Part shown: positions 11,236 to 22,800 of the stretch, piece by piece | Numbering within the stretch: the first letter of the stretch is position 1 | Layout of the letters: the number at the start of each line of letters is the position of its first letter | NCBI GenBank assembly: GCA_034406715.1 | Contig: CP137879.1 | Coordinates: 434,001-498,000, forward strand | Origin: Rhodotorula mucilaginosa | Taxonomy: Eukaryota > Basidiomycota > Microbotryomycetes > Sporidiobolales > Sporidiobolaceae | Direction of reading: 5' to 3' | Length of the DNA stretch: 64,000 bases | Notes under the pieces: model-generated | Told to the model about the DNA's origin: nothing | Database searches by the model: none | The model's input: only the letters and a program-made list of their open reading frames with translations | Program-made: the position numbers and the translations under genes

Positions 11236-13192
11236 ATGTCGGCGTCGTTGCTGCATCTCGCCCTCGCCGGCGCGTCCGGCCTCGCGCTTGGAGCGGTCGG
11301 CGCTGTCTCCTACACTCGCTCCAAGGAGGCGACGCCTCGCTCCAGCTCTGGCGGCAATTCGCCTGCTCAAGGGCCTCCGTTGGGGACGACGCCGCCTCCG
11401 CTGGATCAGAGAAGCCACGCTGCGCATCCCCAGCAGGTCTTTACGGGGACTCTGGCCCCGAGCGAGGTCAGGAATCGGGTCATTCAGGGCGGCAGCATCG
11501 GTCAGTCTCCATCTCATCTCGCGCTCTTCACGGCGGGCTAAAGAAGCTGAGAGGCGGTGTGGACGGTCTCGTGCTGGGCCGCGTGGGTATCGGGCCGCTT
11601 GCTGCCCTACTCGGAGCAAACCTCGACTTCAACTCGCGCTGACATTTTCCTCGTGAAATTCCCGACTTGCGCTGTCCGCTCGAATCATATCACCAGGTCC
11701 CGTCTCGGATCTGCTCGTTCGCACGGCTTACACCGCCGCCTATGACCGGAGGAACCGTATCCCGGCATGGACCGCCGAGCACCTGAACGCCGCTTCGCTC
11801 AAGAGTGGCGGAGGCGACCGACAGTCGGCGACGTTCCGAGAGGACCCGGACGTGCCGGAAATGTTCCAGGCCAAGTTGCTGGACTACTTCCGGAGTGGCT
11901 ACGGTGAGTGTTCTTCTCTTCGCTGGCCTGCGAGCGAGCGAGGCACTGACTTGTCGACATTGGCCCTCTTTCCGCCCGTCGGAACAGACCGCGGTCACAT
12001 GGTCCCGGCTGCCGACGCGAAACAGTCCCAGCAAGCCATGTCTGAAACGTTCCTGCTCTCCAACATTGCGCCGCAAGTCGGCGACGGCTTCAACCGGCAT
12101 TACTGGGCCTACCTCGAAGCGGTGCGTCCTGGGTCCTGCGATCGTAGCGTTGTCTGGTGGCACCATCGTCGGATAAATCCTCATACGAAACGGGGCCTGG
12201 AGGTCATCGGCCATGATTGCTGACCGCTGCACTGGGGTGGGCGTCGCAGTTCTGCCGCGACTTGACTAAATCGTTTGAGGACGTTTACGTCTTTACGGTC
12301 CCGCTCTTTCTGCCAAAACGCGACGGCCGCGACGGCAAGTGGCGAGTGGTACGTTTCCTGTTGCTCTGTCAGAATCCGCGGGCTGGAAGGTACTCATCGC
12401 CCGACCCTGCGGCTTTTCGCAGACCTACGAGATGACGGGACCTCAAGGCGGTGTCCCCAACGTCGGTACGTTCGCCGTCTTCCCCTCTGATACCGTTCAG
12501 TCAAATACCGAAAGCAAGTCGGACGGGACTGATGCATAATCCGGGGATTTCGTCATGCGCGATCTTGCAGCCGTGCCCACCCACTTTGCCAAAGTCCTCA
12601 TCGCCTCCCGCGCCCCACGCCACCCCTCTCTCGCGCTCGTCCCTTCCAAACAAAATGGCAGCGCTGTCATGACCAGTTTCGCGGACGGGAAAGAGTGGGT
12701 CCAGGGGGCGTTCGTGCTCCCGAACGAGGCGATCCCGGATGAGACCAAGTTGGAATCGTTTGTCGTTCCCGGTGCGTGTTCTCATACTCTCCTTGATGTT
12801 GTGGCTCGGACCTCTGTTCCAAATCCGGGAATGCTCAAGAGAGACGACTATCTGACCTGATTCGCCTCCCCCTCTTGGTACAGTCGAAGCGGTCGAGAGG
12901 TCAGCGGGTCTGTCGCTCTTGCCCGAAGCGCTCAAAGCCAGCAACGTCAAGCACCTCTGCCAGGTGCGTTTCCCGCACCCTCTCTTTTGTCCTCTCTCTA
13001 TGGACGGATCAAAGCTATTGCGGGGTCGTTCTCCCTAGCAATTTGCTAAGTCGTCCTGCTTGCGGTTTGATCGACGCACAGGCTGTCAAGTGCGAAGTGG
13101 TCGTGCGCCGGTTCGACGACGCGCAGAAAAAGCTCGGGGGAGGTGGCGGCAAGGGCGGTCAGCCGCAGCCGCAGCGACGACAGACGATGTAG
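11236..13192 (+). CDS. NUC1: Mitochondrial DNA/RNA nonspecific endonuclease (endonuclease G / Nuc1)
   Basis: Beta-beta-alpha metal nuclease of the mitochondrial intermembrane space, acting in mtDNA turnover and in cell death. The N-terminus MSASLLHLALAGASGLALG is a hydrophobic targeting/anchor segment. Eight exons join as ..NRVIQGGSI / GPVSDLLVRTAYTAAYDRRNRIPAWTAEHL, ..DYFRSGY / DRGHMVPAADAKQSQQAMSET (active-site DRGH), ..YWAYLEA / FCRDLTKSFEDVYVFTVPLF, ..KWRV / TYEMTGPQGGVPNV / AVPTHFAKVLIA, ..KLESFVVP / VEAVERSAGLSLLPEAL, ..HLCQ / AVKCEVVVRRFDDAQKK. The Gly/Gln-rich tail stops at TAG 13190..13192. About 380 residues, a little longer than yeast Nuc1 because of the N-terminal linker and the tail. 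Confidence 0.94.
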
Positions 13193-13780
13193 AGTGCGCC
13201 GCGCGCCTTTACCGTACCTTCCGCTTTTTTCTTCCCTCTCTGTCTCTCCCTCTCTCGCTCTCCCCCGGTTTCCTTGTTTACGCACCTCGCAACTTTGCAA
13301 CCTTGCAGCTCGCAATAGACATGTCCGCATCACACGCCATGGGATCGCGGGCAAGAGGAGAGCCGGTTTCCGAAGCAACGATTGAGAGACCAAAGTCGGA
13401 CTTCAAAGCGCTTCCCGTCGGGTCCGATCCCTTTGCCAACCTCAAGAAGAGAAAAGCACAAGCGGGGTGTGTGCAAGAGATTGAAAAAGGTAAAGTTCTG
13501 ATGGGAAAAAAGGGATTCTAATCGCCGGATTTTGAAGAGGGGAACGGAGGTACCCCTCCAGTAGAGTGAAGTGAAGGGAGGAAAGAAGGGAAAAGACGAG
13601 GGTGGTACGCGAGTCCTGTTACTGCTAGAACTACGAGGCCGAGGGGGACGCCGCTGGCGGGGGGCCAAGGCGCGAGCAAAAAGTTGACCGAGGGGAGGGG
13701 TTATATCGCGGGCGGCAAAGGCTGAACTCGTGTGAAATTGAATCTTCTCGTTGCCTCTACTGCTGTTGTTGCTACGACCT
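13193..13780. other. Intergenic between convergent NUC1 and COX subunit IV genes
   Basis: About 590 nt of shared 3' flank. A 66-codon open frame at 13321..13521 has no homology, splice or paralog support. No gene called. Confidence 0.5.
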
Positions 13781-14539
13781 TTAGGCCGCGACCTGGGACT
13801 GTGGGGCATGCGTCAAAAGAGTCAGAGTCTGGGGAGAGCGAGGTGGGTTAAGGGCAAAGTGAGAGCCAGTACGCACGGCACCGTTCTTGGCGGAAGCGCC
13901 GGTGAAGGGATCGCTGCGCTGTTCGCGGAGTCGCTCGTCGGTGGCCTCTTGCCACTCGCGGGTGAGGGTGGCCGGGGTCTCCTTTCCGCCCTTGCGGACC
14001 ATGTAGAAGATCAATCCGGCGACGGCGACGGCGGCGGTGACGCCCATGAGGGTCTTGCCGCCGTCGGCCTGGATGGGTTCGCGCGGGCCGTGCGGGCCAA
14101 AGGCGACGTAGTAGGCGGCCTTCTTTTCGTCGAGCGAGAGCTCCTTCCAGTCCTTCTTCTGGAGCTCCTCGAGGTGCTTGAAGGTCTGCTCCTGCTCTGT
14201 CGGGGTGAGCGACTTCCACGATGCCTCGATCTGTGGGTACGTGCGTGTGTGTGTGTTTGGGTTGACGGGGGCGCGGAAGGTGCGAAGGTATGCGATGGGG
14301 TGACCGGCAGGCGGTGAGGACGGAGAGCGGGGGGCGAGAGCGGGGATGAGCGAGGGAACATAGAGCACAGTTCAAGTCAGTAAGGGTCTGCTGACTCTCG
14401 CCCGCGGAAGCTCCGCGCGACTGACGTTGCCGAGCGAGACGGGTGCGGGCGTCGTCGCGGGTGCCGAAGTCGAAGCGTTGCGGGCGACGAGGGCGAACCG
14501 GTGGGCGGCGGTCGCGCGGGAGAGGGCGGTCCTGAGCAT
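13781..14539 (-). CDS. Cytochrome c oxidase subunit IV (yeast Cox5 / human COX4 family), mitochondrial
   Basis: Nuclear-encoded single-span subunit of respiratory complex IV in the inner membrane. Exon 1 (from 14539, MLRTALSRATAAHRFALVAR) is an Arg/Ala-rich presequence ending ..APVSLGN at a GTCAGT donor. Exon 2 begins IEASWKSLTPTEQEQTFKHL and carries the family signature KKDWKELSLDEKKAAYYVAFGP, then GPREP and the membrane helix TLMGVTAAVAVAGLIFYMV, followed by EWQEATDERLREQRSDPFTG. The last exon is only SQVAA plus TAA at 13781..13783, after a CCCACAG acceptor. About 180 residues, normal for the family. Intron 1 contains a CA-rich run near its 3' end. Confidence 0.93.
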
Positions 14540-15288
14540 GGCTGGCAGCGATAGACTGGTGACACGCGTACACGGGCGACGGCTTGCGAGCGAGGGGCGG
14601 CGCGGCGAGGCGAGGCGAGCGGCTGCTGCTTGGAGCGCCTCGAGTCGCTTCCGCGCAAACTCCAGCCAATCCCCTCGAGCCCTCTCTACAGTATACTCGG
14701 CGGAGATCAGCTCGGAAATTCCTGCTGCCCTACTACTCCATTGCTCCGATGGACGGGGCGACCTTCCGCCAGCCTGCTTCTCTGGCGTGCGCGCAATCCA
14801 ATCCAATTGTCCTTCCTCCTGGTGCCGGGCTCGGCTTCGAGGCTCAAAGGTGCCGCATATGTAGACCGGGCTGCTCTACTACGCCCACCTCTCTGCGAGT
14901 CCGACGCTGCTGTCTCACAGCCCGGCGGGCCTGTTCGCTCACCTTGCTTCATCCCGCGGCCAATTCTGAATCCTCGCCCAGCTCCGCACAAGCTTGCGCG
15001 TGGTGTGTGTGTCTTGCTAAAAGACTACCGGCAACCTTCGGATCCCCTCGGACCAGTCGGTGCACAGCCCCGCTTGGCAGTCTGCAGGCGCGTGGCATGT
15101 GAGCGCGTAGCCACGTGGGGCGTCCTCGCGTCCTCCAAGCTCCAAGTCGGACACTCCGCGGACACGGATTGCCCTTGTGTATGAACGGGGCCAGTGTTCG
15201 AGACCACTCTTGTGTTCTCCTCTCCTTGCTACCTTTCGCTCGACCCTCCGTCTCCTTTAGCATCCCAGACAGCCCAGAGAGCGAAGCA
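14540..15288. other. Intergenic between COX subunit IV and family X copy 2
   Basis: About 750 nt with divergent promoter regions. Open frames on both strands have no domain or paralog. No gene supported. Confidence 0.5.
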
Positions 15289-16789
15289 ATGTCCGCAGCG
15301 CCACGGCTACCGCTCGCACCCGACGGATACCTCAAAGAGCGTCCTCTCCATACGAGATACTACACGTGGTACCAAATCCTTATCTCAAAGCTCGAACGGC
15401 TCTGCAGAAGCGCACAAGATGACATTCAGGCCAACTCAAAGCCCAGCAAGGCCGTGAAAGAATCCCTCGACGCCTGGGAAACGGCATTCAAAGTGCAGTT
15501 CTCACAAGAGTGGGTTGACCTACTCAATAAGGCGCAGCTCGACGACATCTATATAGAGTTGTATGGCCTTGCAGAGTACCTTTTTGCGCTCAATATCGAC
15601 GGTCCCAACGCGAGCGGGTGGCAACCGTCGTTGTTGCCATCAAGGAAACTGTAAGTACCTCTGTACACATCTCTTCTCTGCCAATACCTACAGAGTGTCC
15701 TATGCCCACACAATGCTTTTGGATGAATAGCTGGCAGTGACACCAGAAGCTCTGCGTGAGTACCTCAACAAGACCAAGGTGAGGCCAATGTCCTTGTTTT
15801 CCGGATCTCGCGCTTGCTCGGAGTTCCGACTGGAATCGCATTAAATCACAAGACATGGCATGTGAGCACTGAGTTGACTTGCTGAATTTACCCTATGGTG
15901 GAACAAAAACCCTCATGCAGAAATACCAGCTTCCCGCATTCCGACAGGGGCAACCGGTACAGGTCCCTCTCAGTGACCAAGGGCTCACGTACAAAGCTCG
16001 GGGTTGTGCTCCCCATGACACATGCCTTGGCTCAAAACATGTGCAGCCCCTATTGTCAAGTCTTGTTGGAGCGTGGCTTCTTGGATGCGAGCCCCGCAGC
16101 CACATCTTTCAGCATGCCGTCACAGCCCTATCACAATGGAACAAGGCCATGATCGAAAAATTCTCAGAGGAATATCTTGCTCGCTTGACCCCTGAGCAAA
16201 ACAATGTGCTATATTACAACCTTGCCCTTGGTCTCTTTGATCATGTCAAAGTTGAGATTGAGAACTCAGGGGTATCCGGAGCCATCGAAAACCTTTATGC
16301 ACGTGGCAGACTTTTGCTAAGTCCCCAGGTCTTTCTCTAAAATGGCAATACTGAGCTTTCCTACAATTGCAGGAAGTCTGGACGCCTGACACAATCGAAC
16401 GGGATGCCCATGTGCGCCGTGACGGAGTCCATGGCAAATACACAGTCAGCAGTGTCAGCTAACCCCTCCAGTGCATTGTGCCTTGACAGAACAAGTTGCA
16501 GGAAGGCTACCTTGCAGAGGGTGTGCCCGAACTGCTTCATCACATCCTGCTGGAAAAAAAACGGACCTTCAGTACATTCACTTGCCTCGGCGCGGCCCCG
16601 CATTGCCCGACAGATTGCCAAAAAGGTTTACGGAGAGGATTGGCAGAGATGGGAGGAGGAAAGGCACAACAGTGGCTTCTTGGTGTGATTCGTTTTGGCA
16701 GACAGATTGGATTTTCTGTAGATCCTGAGGTAGATCCCGAGCTCCTTAAAACTTTTATGGAGCAGCGGCAGCTTCAAAATTGCGCCTGA
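15289..16789 (+). pseudogene. Family X protein, copy 2 (full length but frameshifted)
   Basis: Paralog of the left-edge gene; family not recognised. Suggested exons are 15289..15650, 15731..15778, 15921..16328, 16373..16444 and 16490..16789. The start MSAAPRLPLAPDGY is followed by RYYTWYQILISKLERLC and SLDAWETAFKVQFSQEW, matching copy 1. Near 15590 the frame differs from copy 1: a one-base shift is needed for VAIKET before the conserved GTAAGT donor, so the copy is broken or the assembly has an error there. Exon 3 contains TALSQWNKAMIEKFSEEYL, an internal echo of the exon 1 motif, so the protein has two related helical units. Exon 5 gives EGYLAEGVPELLHHILLEK then WLLGVIRFGRQIGFSVDPE. A run of eight A at about 16553 is a second possible shift site, because another frame (RIARQIAKKVYGEDWQRW) also looks protein-like there. 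Function unknown. Confidence 0.5.
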
Positions 16790-17272
16790 AGCAGAGCAGT
16801 AGAGACATGCCATACGCAGATGAATGCCCTTACAAGCAGAATGAGCTACGCGTAAAGAATGAGCGTTTGCTTCTGTGATCAACAAGAGAAGCATTTCACA
16901 TAGACACCGGAATGAGCTTTGGCCCAGATCAACCGTTGCCGACCCTGTAATGTGCGCTACAGCAAGGTACCGGGGAATGCAGGACCAGCAATGCCAGGGA
17001 ATGACAAGCGGAGCAAGATTGATTGGGACAGTTCTTGAGAGGGTCGCTCCTACGCTTGCCGATTGTCTCGTGTCTCTCTTGTGCGCTGAGTGCAGTCGGA
17101 CAGAAATGTGGGGATGCAGATGAACACCAGAACAGGCCGCTACGCGACCCACAATGTCTGCTCACTTGCGATGGGTGAGGAGGCGGGTGCAAGCCGCCCT
17201 GTCTCTTCTGATCGCGCTTTCTACCGAGCGCGTTCTGCGAGGCGTCATCTTGCTGAGGGGACCGGCGGCTGG
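16790..17272. other. Intergenic between family X copy 2 and the PDA1 fragment
   Basis: About 480 nt with no supported gene. It contains the left junction of the duplicated PDA1 fragment. Confidence 0.45.
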
Positions 17273-17806
17273 GCCTCAAGAACCACCTCCTCGAGTGGAG
17301 CGTGATCCCCGAAGCCGACTTGAAGAAGATTGACAAGGACGCGAGCGCAGAGGTCGAAAAGGCCGTTGAGGAGGCGAATAAATCACCGCAGCCATTGCAG
17401 GACAAGGATATTCTTACGGACATCTAGTGCGTGCCTGTGTTTTTCTCGTCCAGAATGCGGATTTTGGGGCAAGGTCGGACTTGGGCGCGAAAAGTCTCGA
17501 GTCTCGAGTTCTTTTCGCTCGGATTACTCTTCGCTGTCGCCCAAGTCGGACGCCCTCTCTGTTCAAGATTTGACTGACTCACTCATCCATCGTCTGCACC
17601 ACAGCTACAAGGGCACCAACCCGATGTAGCTCCGAGGACGCGAGCGCGAGGAGGCAAGTCCAGGACTTTGACCATCTCTCCGTCCCATCGCTCTCCCTCG
17701 CGAGCTGCCACTAACTTAGCCCCACTCTACCGCGCAGATCCACCACTCTACCGACTCGGACTTGCTCCCAACGGCCCGCACAGTTCGGCTTGGCCAACAA
17801 CCAGAT
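17273..17806 (+). pseudogene. Duplicated 3' fragment of PDA1
   Basis: Closely matches the end of PDA1 (957..1560, minus strand) but sits on the plus strand with no 5' part. It encodes [40 protein letters not shown], then the GTGCGT donor and an intron, then YKGTNPM followed by TAG where PDA1 has TGG. The last PDA1 intron, including its unusual GCAAGT donor, and the last exon (LLPNG.., FGLANNQ) follow, the latter ending in TAAG. Both introns are present, so this is a DNA-level copy and not a retrocopy. It has no start and a premature stop, so it is not expected to make protein. Family X copy 2 lies just upstream, mirroring the PDA1-X adjacency at the left edge. Confidence 0.85.
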
Positions 17807-17847
17807 AAGATTCTGATGCGTCTTTGCTTCGCAAAACAAGCGGACAG

Positions 17848-17892
17848 CTCCTCCTCCTCCTCCTCCTCCTCCTCCTCCTCCTCCTCCTCCTC
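17848..17892. repeat. (CTC)n trinucleotide microsatellite
   Basis: About 15 uninterrupted CTC/TCC units lying between the end of the PDA1 fragment and the 3' end of F-box-like gene 1, close to the duplication junction. Confidence 0.95.
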
Positions 17893-18044
17893 ATTGTCCT
17901 TCAAGACTCCCCACTGCCTCGCACATCCGCTCCTTCCTCCTCCTCCTTTCTGTCCTCGTCAGGCAGAAATCCGAGGAGCCTCCAACCGGTCACGTCGCCT
18001 TCGACGTCGGGATCGCCGAATCGTCCGAGGAAGCGCAAGTGCTG

Positions 18045-19497
18045 TTACCGTCCGACTCCATACCCACCCAAAAAGCCCCGACTTGCAAGAGTGGCTTTCC
18101 GTCGAGCGAGCCACCCCACTCGCGATTCGAGCTCAGCGTGACCAGCGCGGTCGGGCCTCGAGTGCGGCAAAGTCCCGCCACTTGGGAAATCAGGGTAGAG
18201 GTCTGAAGCGCTAGAGGACGGGTCCATGTTGTTGGTGCTGCTGAAGCGAATGCCGTGAGGAAGGTCCTTGAGGATCTCGGTAACGGGCGGCAAGAGCTCA
18301 GCTCGTAGAATGTCCGAGTCCGTTTCGATGTCGAGAACCAGGCGTTTGATCGGGCGGCGGCCGAGTTCGAGCAGTTGAGGCAGGAGTTGCTTCGCCAAAC
18401 TGGTTGTTGGCAGTAAGCTCGCAAACACCAAGAGTTCGATCTCATGCGTGCCATACGAGAGCTGTTTGCATAGGCCGGGCGGAACGTGTCCGATCAAGAT
18501 CACCCGTCGCAAAGGCGCGCGCGGCGAAAGGAGCTGCAACACCGCCTTGCTTCCGATTGAGGTCTCCGGCAGTGAACGCATACAGAAGTGTTGGAGGTGC
18601 TCGAGAGTTCGGATCGGGTACTTGTCGACGAGGTCTTGCGTCCTCATGTCGCCGAGACTGTCCTTGTCGCTCGTGGCGAATACGAGGGTCAGGTCGGTCA
18701 GAGTCTGCAAACGAGACAGGCGAGCGAGGATTGGAAACACGTCGATGAACGAGTCGCTCCAGATGAAGTCCAGTCGCGTCAGACTTGGCCACATGGCTGC
18801 CGGGTCCTGGTCTGCGGTGATTCTGCGCGTGACCGACTCGACGTGCTGGAGAATGTTAAGGCACATCAGGTTGGAGCACTTGGCGAGGATTCGAGCGAGC
18901 GAGGCGACGATGGGCAGAGCGGACGTCTCGTCGGCGGCGGGACCGTGGCGGAGAGGCGAAGGGCGATCCGGAGGCGCGTCGGAGTCTTCATTCTCCTCCT
19001 CGTCGTCCTCATCTTCCTCATCGTCTTCATCCTCAAATTCGTCCTCATCTTCCCCCTCCTCGTCCTCCTCATCTTCCGCCTCCTCATCTCCCGATGGCGC
19101 AGCTCTGATTAAAGGTCCCGAGGCAGAAAGCGTGACCGACTTGACGAGCGCCAACAGGTGAGCTCCGGCGCCTCCGCCGGGGTCGAGGAACGCAATGGCG
19201 TCCGAGTCTCTGGCTGCGTCGACGACGACCTTGGCATATGCGTGGGTGACCGCGACACGCTGCCAGGCTTTGCAGACCAGACTGAGCGGAGCGTAGACGC
19301 GGACTCGGTCGCGGAGCGGCCGGTCGTGTTCGAGTTCAGCGAAAACTTGTTTGAAGACCTCGTCGAGGAGCTCGTTCGGCATGCGCATAGAGGCCGAGCA
19401 GTCGACTGGCGTTGGAGCGAACGAATCAGTTCTACATTTAGCCGTATCAATCCCTTCTGTACGCACCGAAGGCCGCGTCGGGCGTGTACGACGACAT
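18045..19497 (-). CDS. F-box-like protein, family member 1 (altered 3' end)
   Basis: Probable substrate-recognition subunit of an SCF-type ubiquitin ligase (inference). Exon 1 is 19497..19467 (MSSYTPDAAF plus one base) with a GTGCGT donor; exon 2 starts at 19405. The F-box-like start is RMPNELLDEVFKQVFAELE..YAPLSLVCKAWQRVAVTHAY, followed by leucine-rich repeats (LTRLDFIWSDSFIDVFPIL, LEHLQHFCMRSLPE). An acidic Asp/Glu run of about 35 residues (about 18985..19090) replaces the shorter linker of the paralogs. After about 18200 the frame departs from the other three members: the expected EWGGSLDGKPLLQVG and the C-terminal RFGDPDVEGDV are encoded, but in other frames, so at least two indels have accumulated. 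The stop at 18045 therefore gives a changed tail. It may be a decaying copy. Confidence 0.7.
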
Positions 19498-19888
19498 GTT
19501 TTCGCGAGAGCTGATGAGGATTTGCGCAGCGATTCGAGAGCGGCCAGCGCGTAGATTGAGGCCTACCAGCGTGCAGACAGCTGATTTAGGGAGGTTGAGA
19601 CGTGCTCGTGGCTTCGTGAGAGCCGGAACGTCGCGTACAGTGAGCGGTCAAAATCGAGAAGAGGTGCCGGCTTCGACTCTGTCATGACAATTTCTGGAGG
19701 ATGTTTTCGAAAGCTCGAAGACACATACGTATCGTACAGCGTAATCGCTTGGAATGCGCGATTTCCTAGATCAAAAAGCATGGGCGAAGAGAAGTCCGAG
19801 CCAGGAGGCTACTCGGCCATCGTTTTCCGGCCCAGGGGAAGACGACAACGGGTGACATTCTCATCTCTTATATAGTCAATACCCTTTC
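19498..19888. other. Intergenic between SYF1 3' end and F-box-like gene 1
   Basis: About 390 nt with the promoter of F-box-like gene 1 and the SYF1 3' flank. No gene supported. Confidence 0.5.
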
Positions 19889-22800
19889 CTACTCGTCATC
19901 GTCGTCGTCATCAATCGCGATCTCGTCCGCGTTGCCCTGCGCGGGCGCCTCTTCGGCAGCATCTCCGTCCGCCTGACCGCCGACCTTGGCTCCGCCACTC
20001 GCCGCAACAAAGCCAGAGACACGCGTGCCGCCCGTTGCGCGGTCCAGTGCTGCCATTGGGTCGACGTCGGGTGCACCAGCGACGGCTTCTTGCGCAGCTT
20101 GTCCGCCCTTTTGGAGCTGCTGCAGCTTGGCCGAGAGGTACGACGCCTCGGTGTTGAAGGCGGCTTGGACAGCGCGCTTGATGCGAAGGTACTGTAGGCG
20201 GCGACCATCGAATGTGAGCTCTAATGTTGCTCCTAACGGAAAGCAGAAGTCGGCCACTCACCTCGCGGAAAGTGTCTTCGGATCCAGTCTCGATCTCGAA
20301 GGCGTTCCACTGCGCCCAGAACTCGGCGTTGGTCTGCAGGCGAGGCATGGGGGTCAGTCAAACACGAAGAGCGGGTAGGTAAGATACAAGGAAAGTATCA
20401 CGCACGCGGGGGTCGCAGAACTGACTGGCGTGGGCATAGATGGCCCGCGCGCGGTCGATCTCGCCGAGCTTGCGCTCGAGCGCGGCGAACCGGAGGCACA
20501 TCTCGGCGGTCTGGCTGTCCGGAAGGGACTCGATCGCGCGTTCGTAGATGGGCCGAGTGGCAGCGAGACCGAACGAGGCGGTCGCGCGCGCGATGTAGTA
20601 CGTGAACATCTGCGTGAGGAAACGACCGTCAGCGGCGAAAGGTTGAGTGCGCGCTGCAACCGAGCAAGACTTGCCTCCATCCGATCCTTGGCCTCGACTT
20701 CCTTCGTGGCGCGGTCGTAGACTGCCATGGCTCGTTTGGCGAGACCGTACTCCTCCTCGAGCTGCCCGTACAGCAAGTAGATGGGCTTGCAGAACTTGGC
20801 CGGGCACGTCGCCAGCGCCTGCTCAAAGAGGTCGCGCGCTCGCTCCAGCTTGGATCCGCCCTATTGATGTGTTGACGAGTCAGCGGGTTGCGACCTGCGA
20901 GACCCTCGGCGTGTGTGAAGGACGACTCACGTAGCGCTTCATGAATTTGCTGAGGTAAGTGTTCCAGATCTCGAACGCGATCGGGTACGTGAAGAGGTCG
21001 ACGCCGCGCTCGTAGACCTGGAGTCGAGTACACTAGTCAGCCTTCTGCACGCCTAGATATCGCTCTGCGACAGCGGACATCGGCAAAGCGATCAAGGGCC
21101 GCTGGGGCACTCCTCTCACCTTGAAGCTCTCCTCCCAGTACTCGTTCTCCTCGAGGAAGTTGGCATAGTTGATGACGACCTGAGCGTTCGCGATCTTGAG
21201 CTCAAAGATGCGGTCGTACACCGCCTTGGTCGTCTCGACGGTGCCGATCGATTCCTCGAGGTCGACGTAGAAGGACCAGAGCTTGAGCGACTTGAACAGG
21301 CGCTGCTGGACCGGCAGGGACTTTGCGAGCCAAGCAAGACTTCGAGTCATTACGCGCTCAACAGGACCGTGCAAGGACAAGGTGGCAGCGTTCGACCAGC
21401 ACGCACCTCGTCGTGGAAAGAGATGGTCTTCCACTTGTTCGGGATAGCCGACGCGCGCTGCATGACCTTGATCGCTTCGTCGTAGTTCCTGTCGGCAAGC
21501 AAGTCTGTCAGAGTGTATTCCCCCGGTGGATGATAGGCTTGTGCCGCTGGTTCGGAGAAGACGGGCACGACAAGCCAAAACCGTGCACCGGGATCAGTCC
21601 CACTCACTCATTCCGGACCTCCATCTCGGCCCACTCGCACCACACTTCCGCCAACTCGTCCACTCGGCGGAACGGCACATGCGTCGCCTTCTCAAACACC
21701 TTGCGCGCCGAGACGAGGTCCTTCTCGGCGTCCCCGGCAACGCCACCTTGTTCGTAAAACTTGGCAAAGTGGATCCAGAGGAGGTTGTAAGGCCCGACGG
21801 CGCGACGGGGGGCGATAGTCTTGGTCGCGAGGGTATACGTTTCTGCGACCTGCAGAGATGAGCGTCGGTTGGGGCCACGGTCAGTAATTGTCCTTCGAGA
21901 GAGGCCTTGTCCACATGGGGTGGAACCGACGCACCTTTTCGTCATCGGTACCGTAGAGGGCAACGCGCTTCTCCCACTCCTGCACGTCGTTCGGGTTCCT
22001 TCGGAGCAAGACCTCGTTGACGAGGAACGGCCTCCTGTCCATCAACTCTTCAAAGTTCTTCATCCGCTCGTCCAACTCGCGCTCGTCCTCCTTCCGGTCT
22101 TCCTCATCCTCCTCCTCTTCGTCGCCGCCAGTAGCAGCCAGAGTCTCCATCAACCCCGAGATATAACTCTCTTCAAACTCGGCATACGCGTCAAACACCT
22201 GCGTAAAGTCTCGCAAGGTGACGACGGTCCGGAGCGCTTCCTCGAACGTTTCCCGCGCGAGGGCAAACTCGCCCCGCTTGATCCAGTAGGTCGCGAGGCC
22301 GGTCCAGAGTCGACCGGCTTGGTCCGGGTAGACGGCGAGTCCGTGAGTTCGAACGAGCGAGTCGACGTCGAGGTGCTCGGACGAGGTTGCGTCGGTGACG
22401 GCTGCGGGAAGAGCAGGCGAGACGACTTCCTTGTTGTTCGTCGCAGCGGCGGCGGCGGCTTGGGCCTTCTTGCCCGCGTCTTTGGCCGCATCAGCCGCAG
22501 CTTCGACCTTTTCGCGTTCGTTCCGGTTCCGTTGCGACTCTTCAGCGTCGATGCCAATCTCTTCGGGGTACTTTTCGCACACCTCGAGCCACTCGACCAA
22601 CAACTGGTACGCGCTCTTGACTTCTCCGGCCGTCCCCGTCGCGTGTTTGAACTCGCCGGTCTGAACCTTGTGCGACAGTTCGAGCAGCCGCTTTGCCGCT
22701 TCGAGGGGACGAGGTTCGTCCAGCGCGAGGAGGACCGAGTGGATGTAGTGTGTAGTCGGGGACGGGTCGCGGGCGAGGTAGCGCCTCCAGACGGAGACGA

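Noticed and set aside
13321-13521. 66-codon open frame between NUC1 and COX subunit IV
   Set aside because: Lies in a convergent 3' flank, with no paralog, domain or splice support.
17762-18214. Open frame with a polySer/polyLeu run
   Set aside because: Produced by reading the CTC microsatellite and the antisense of F-box-like gene 1.
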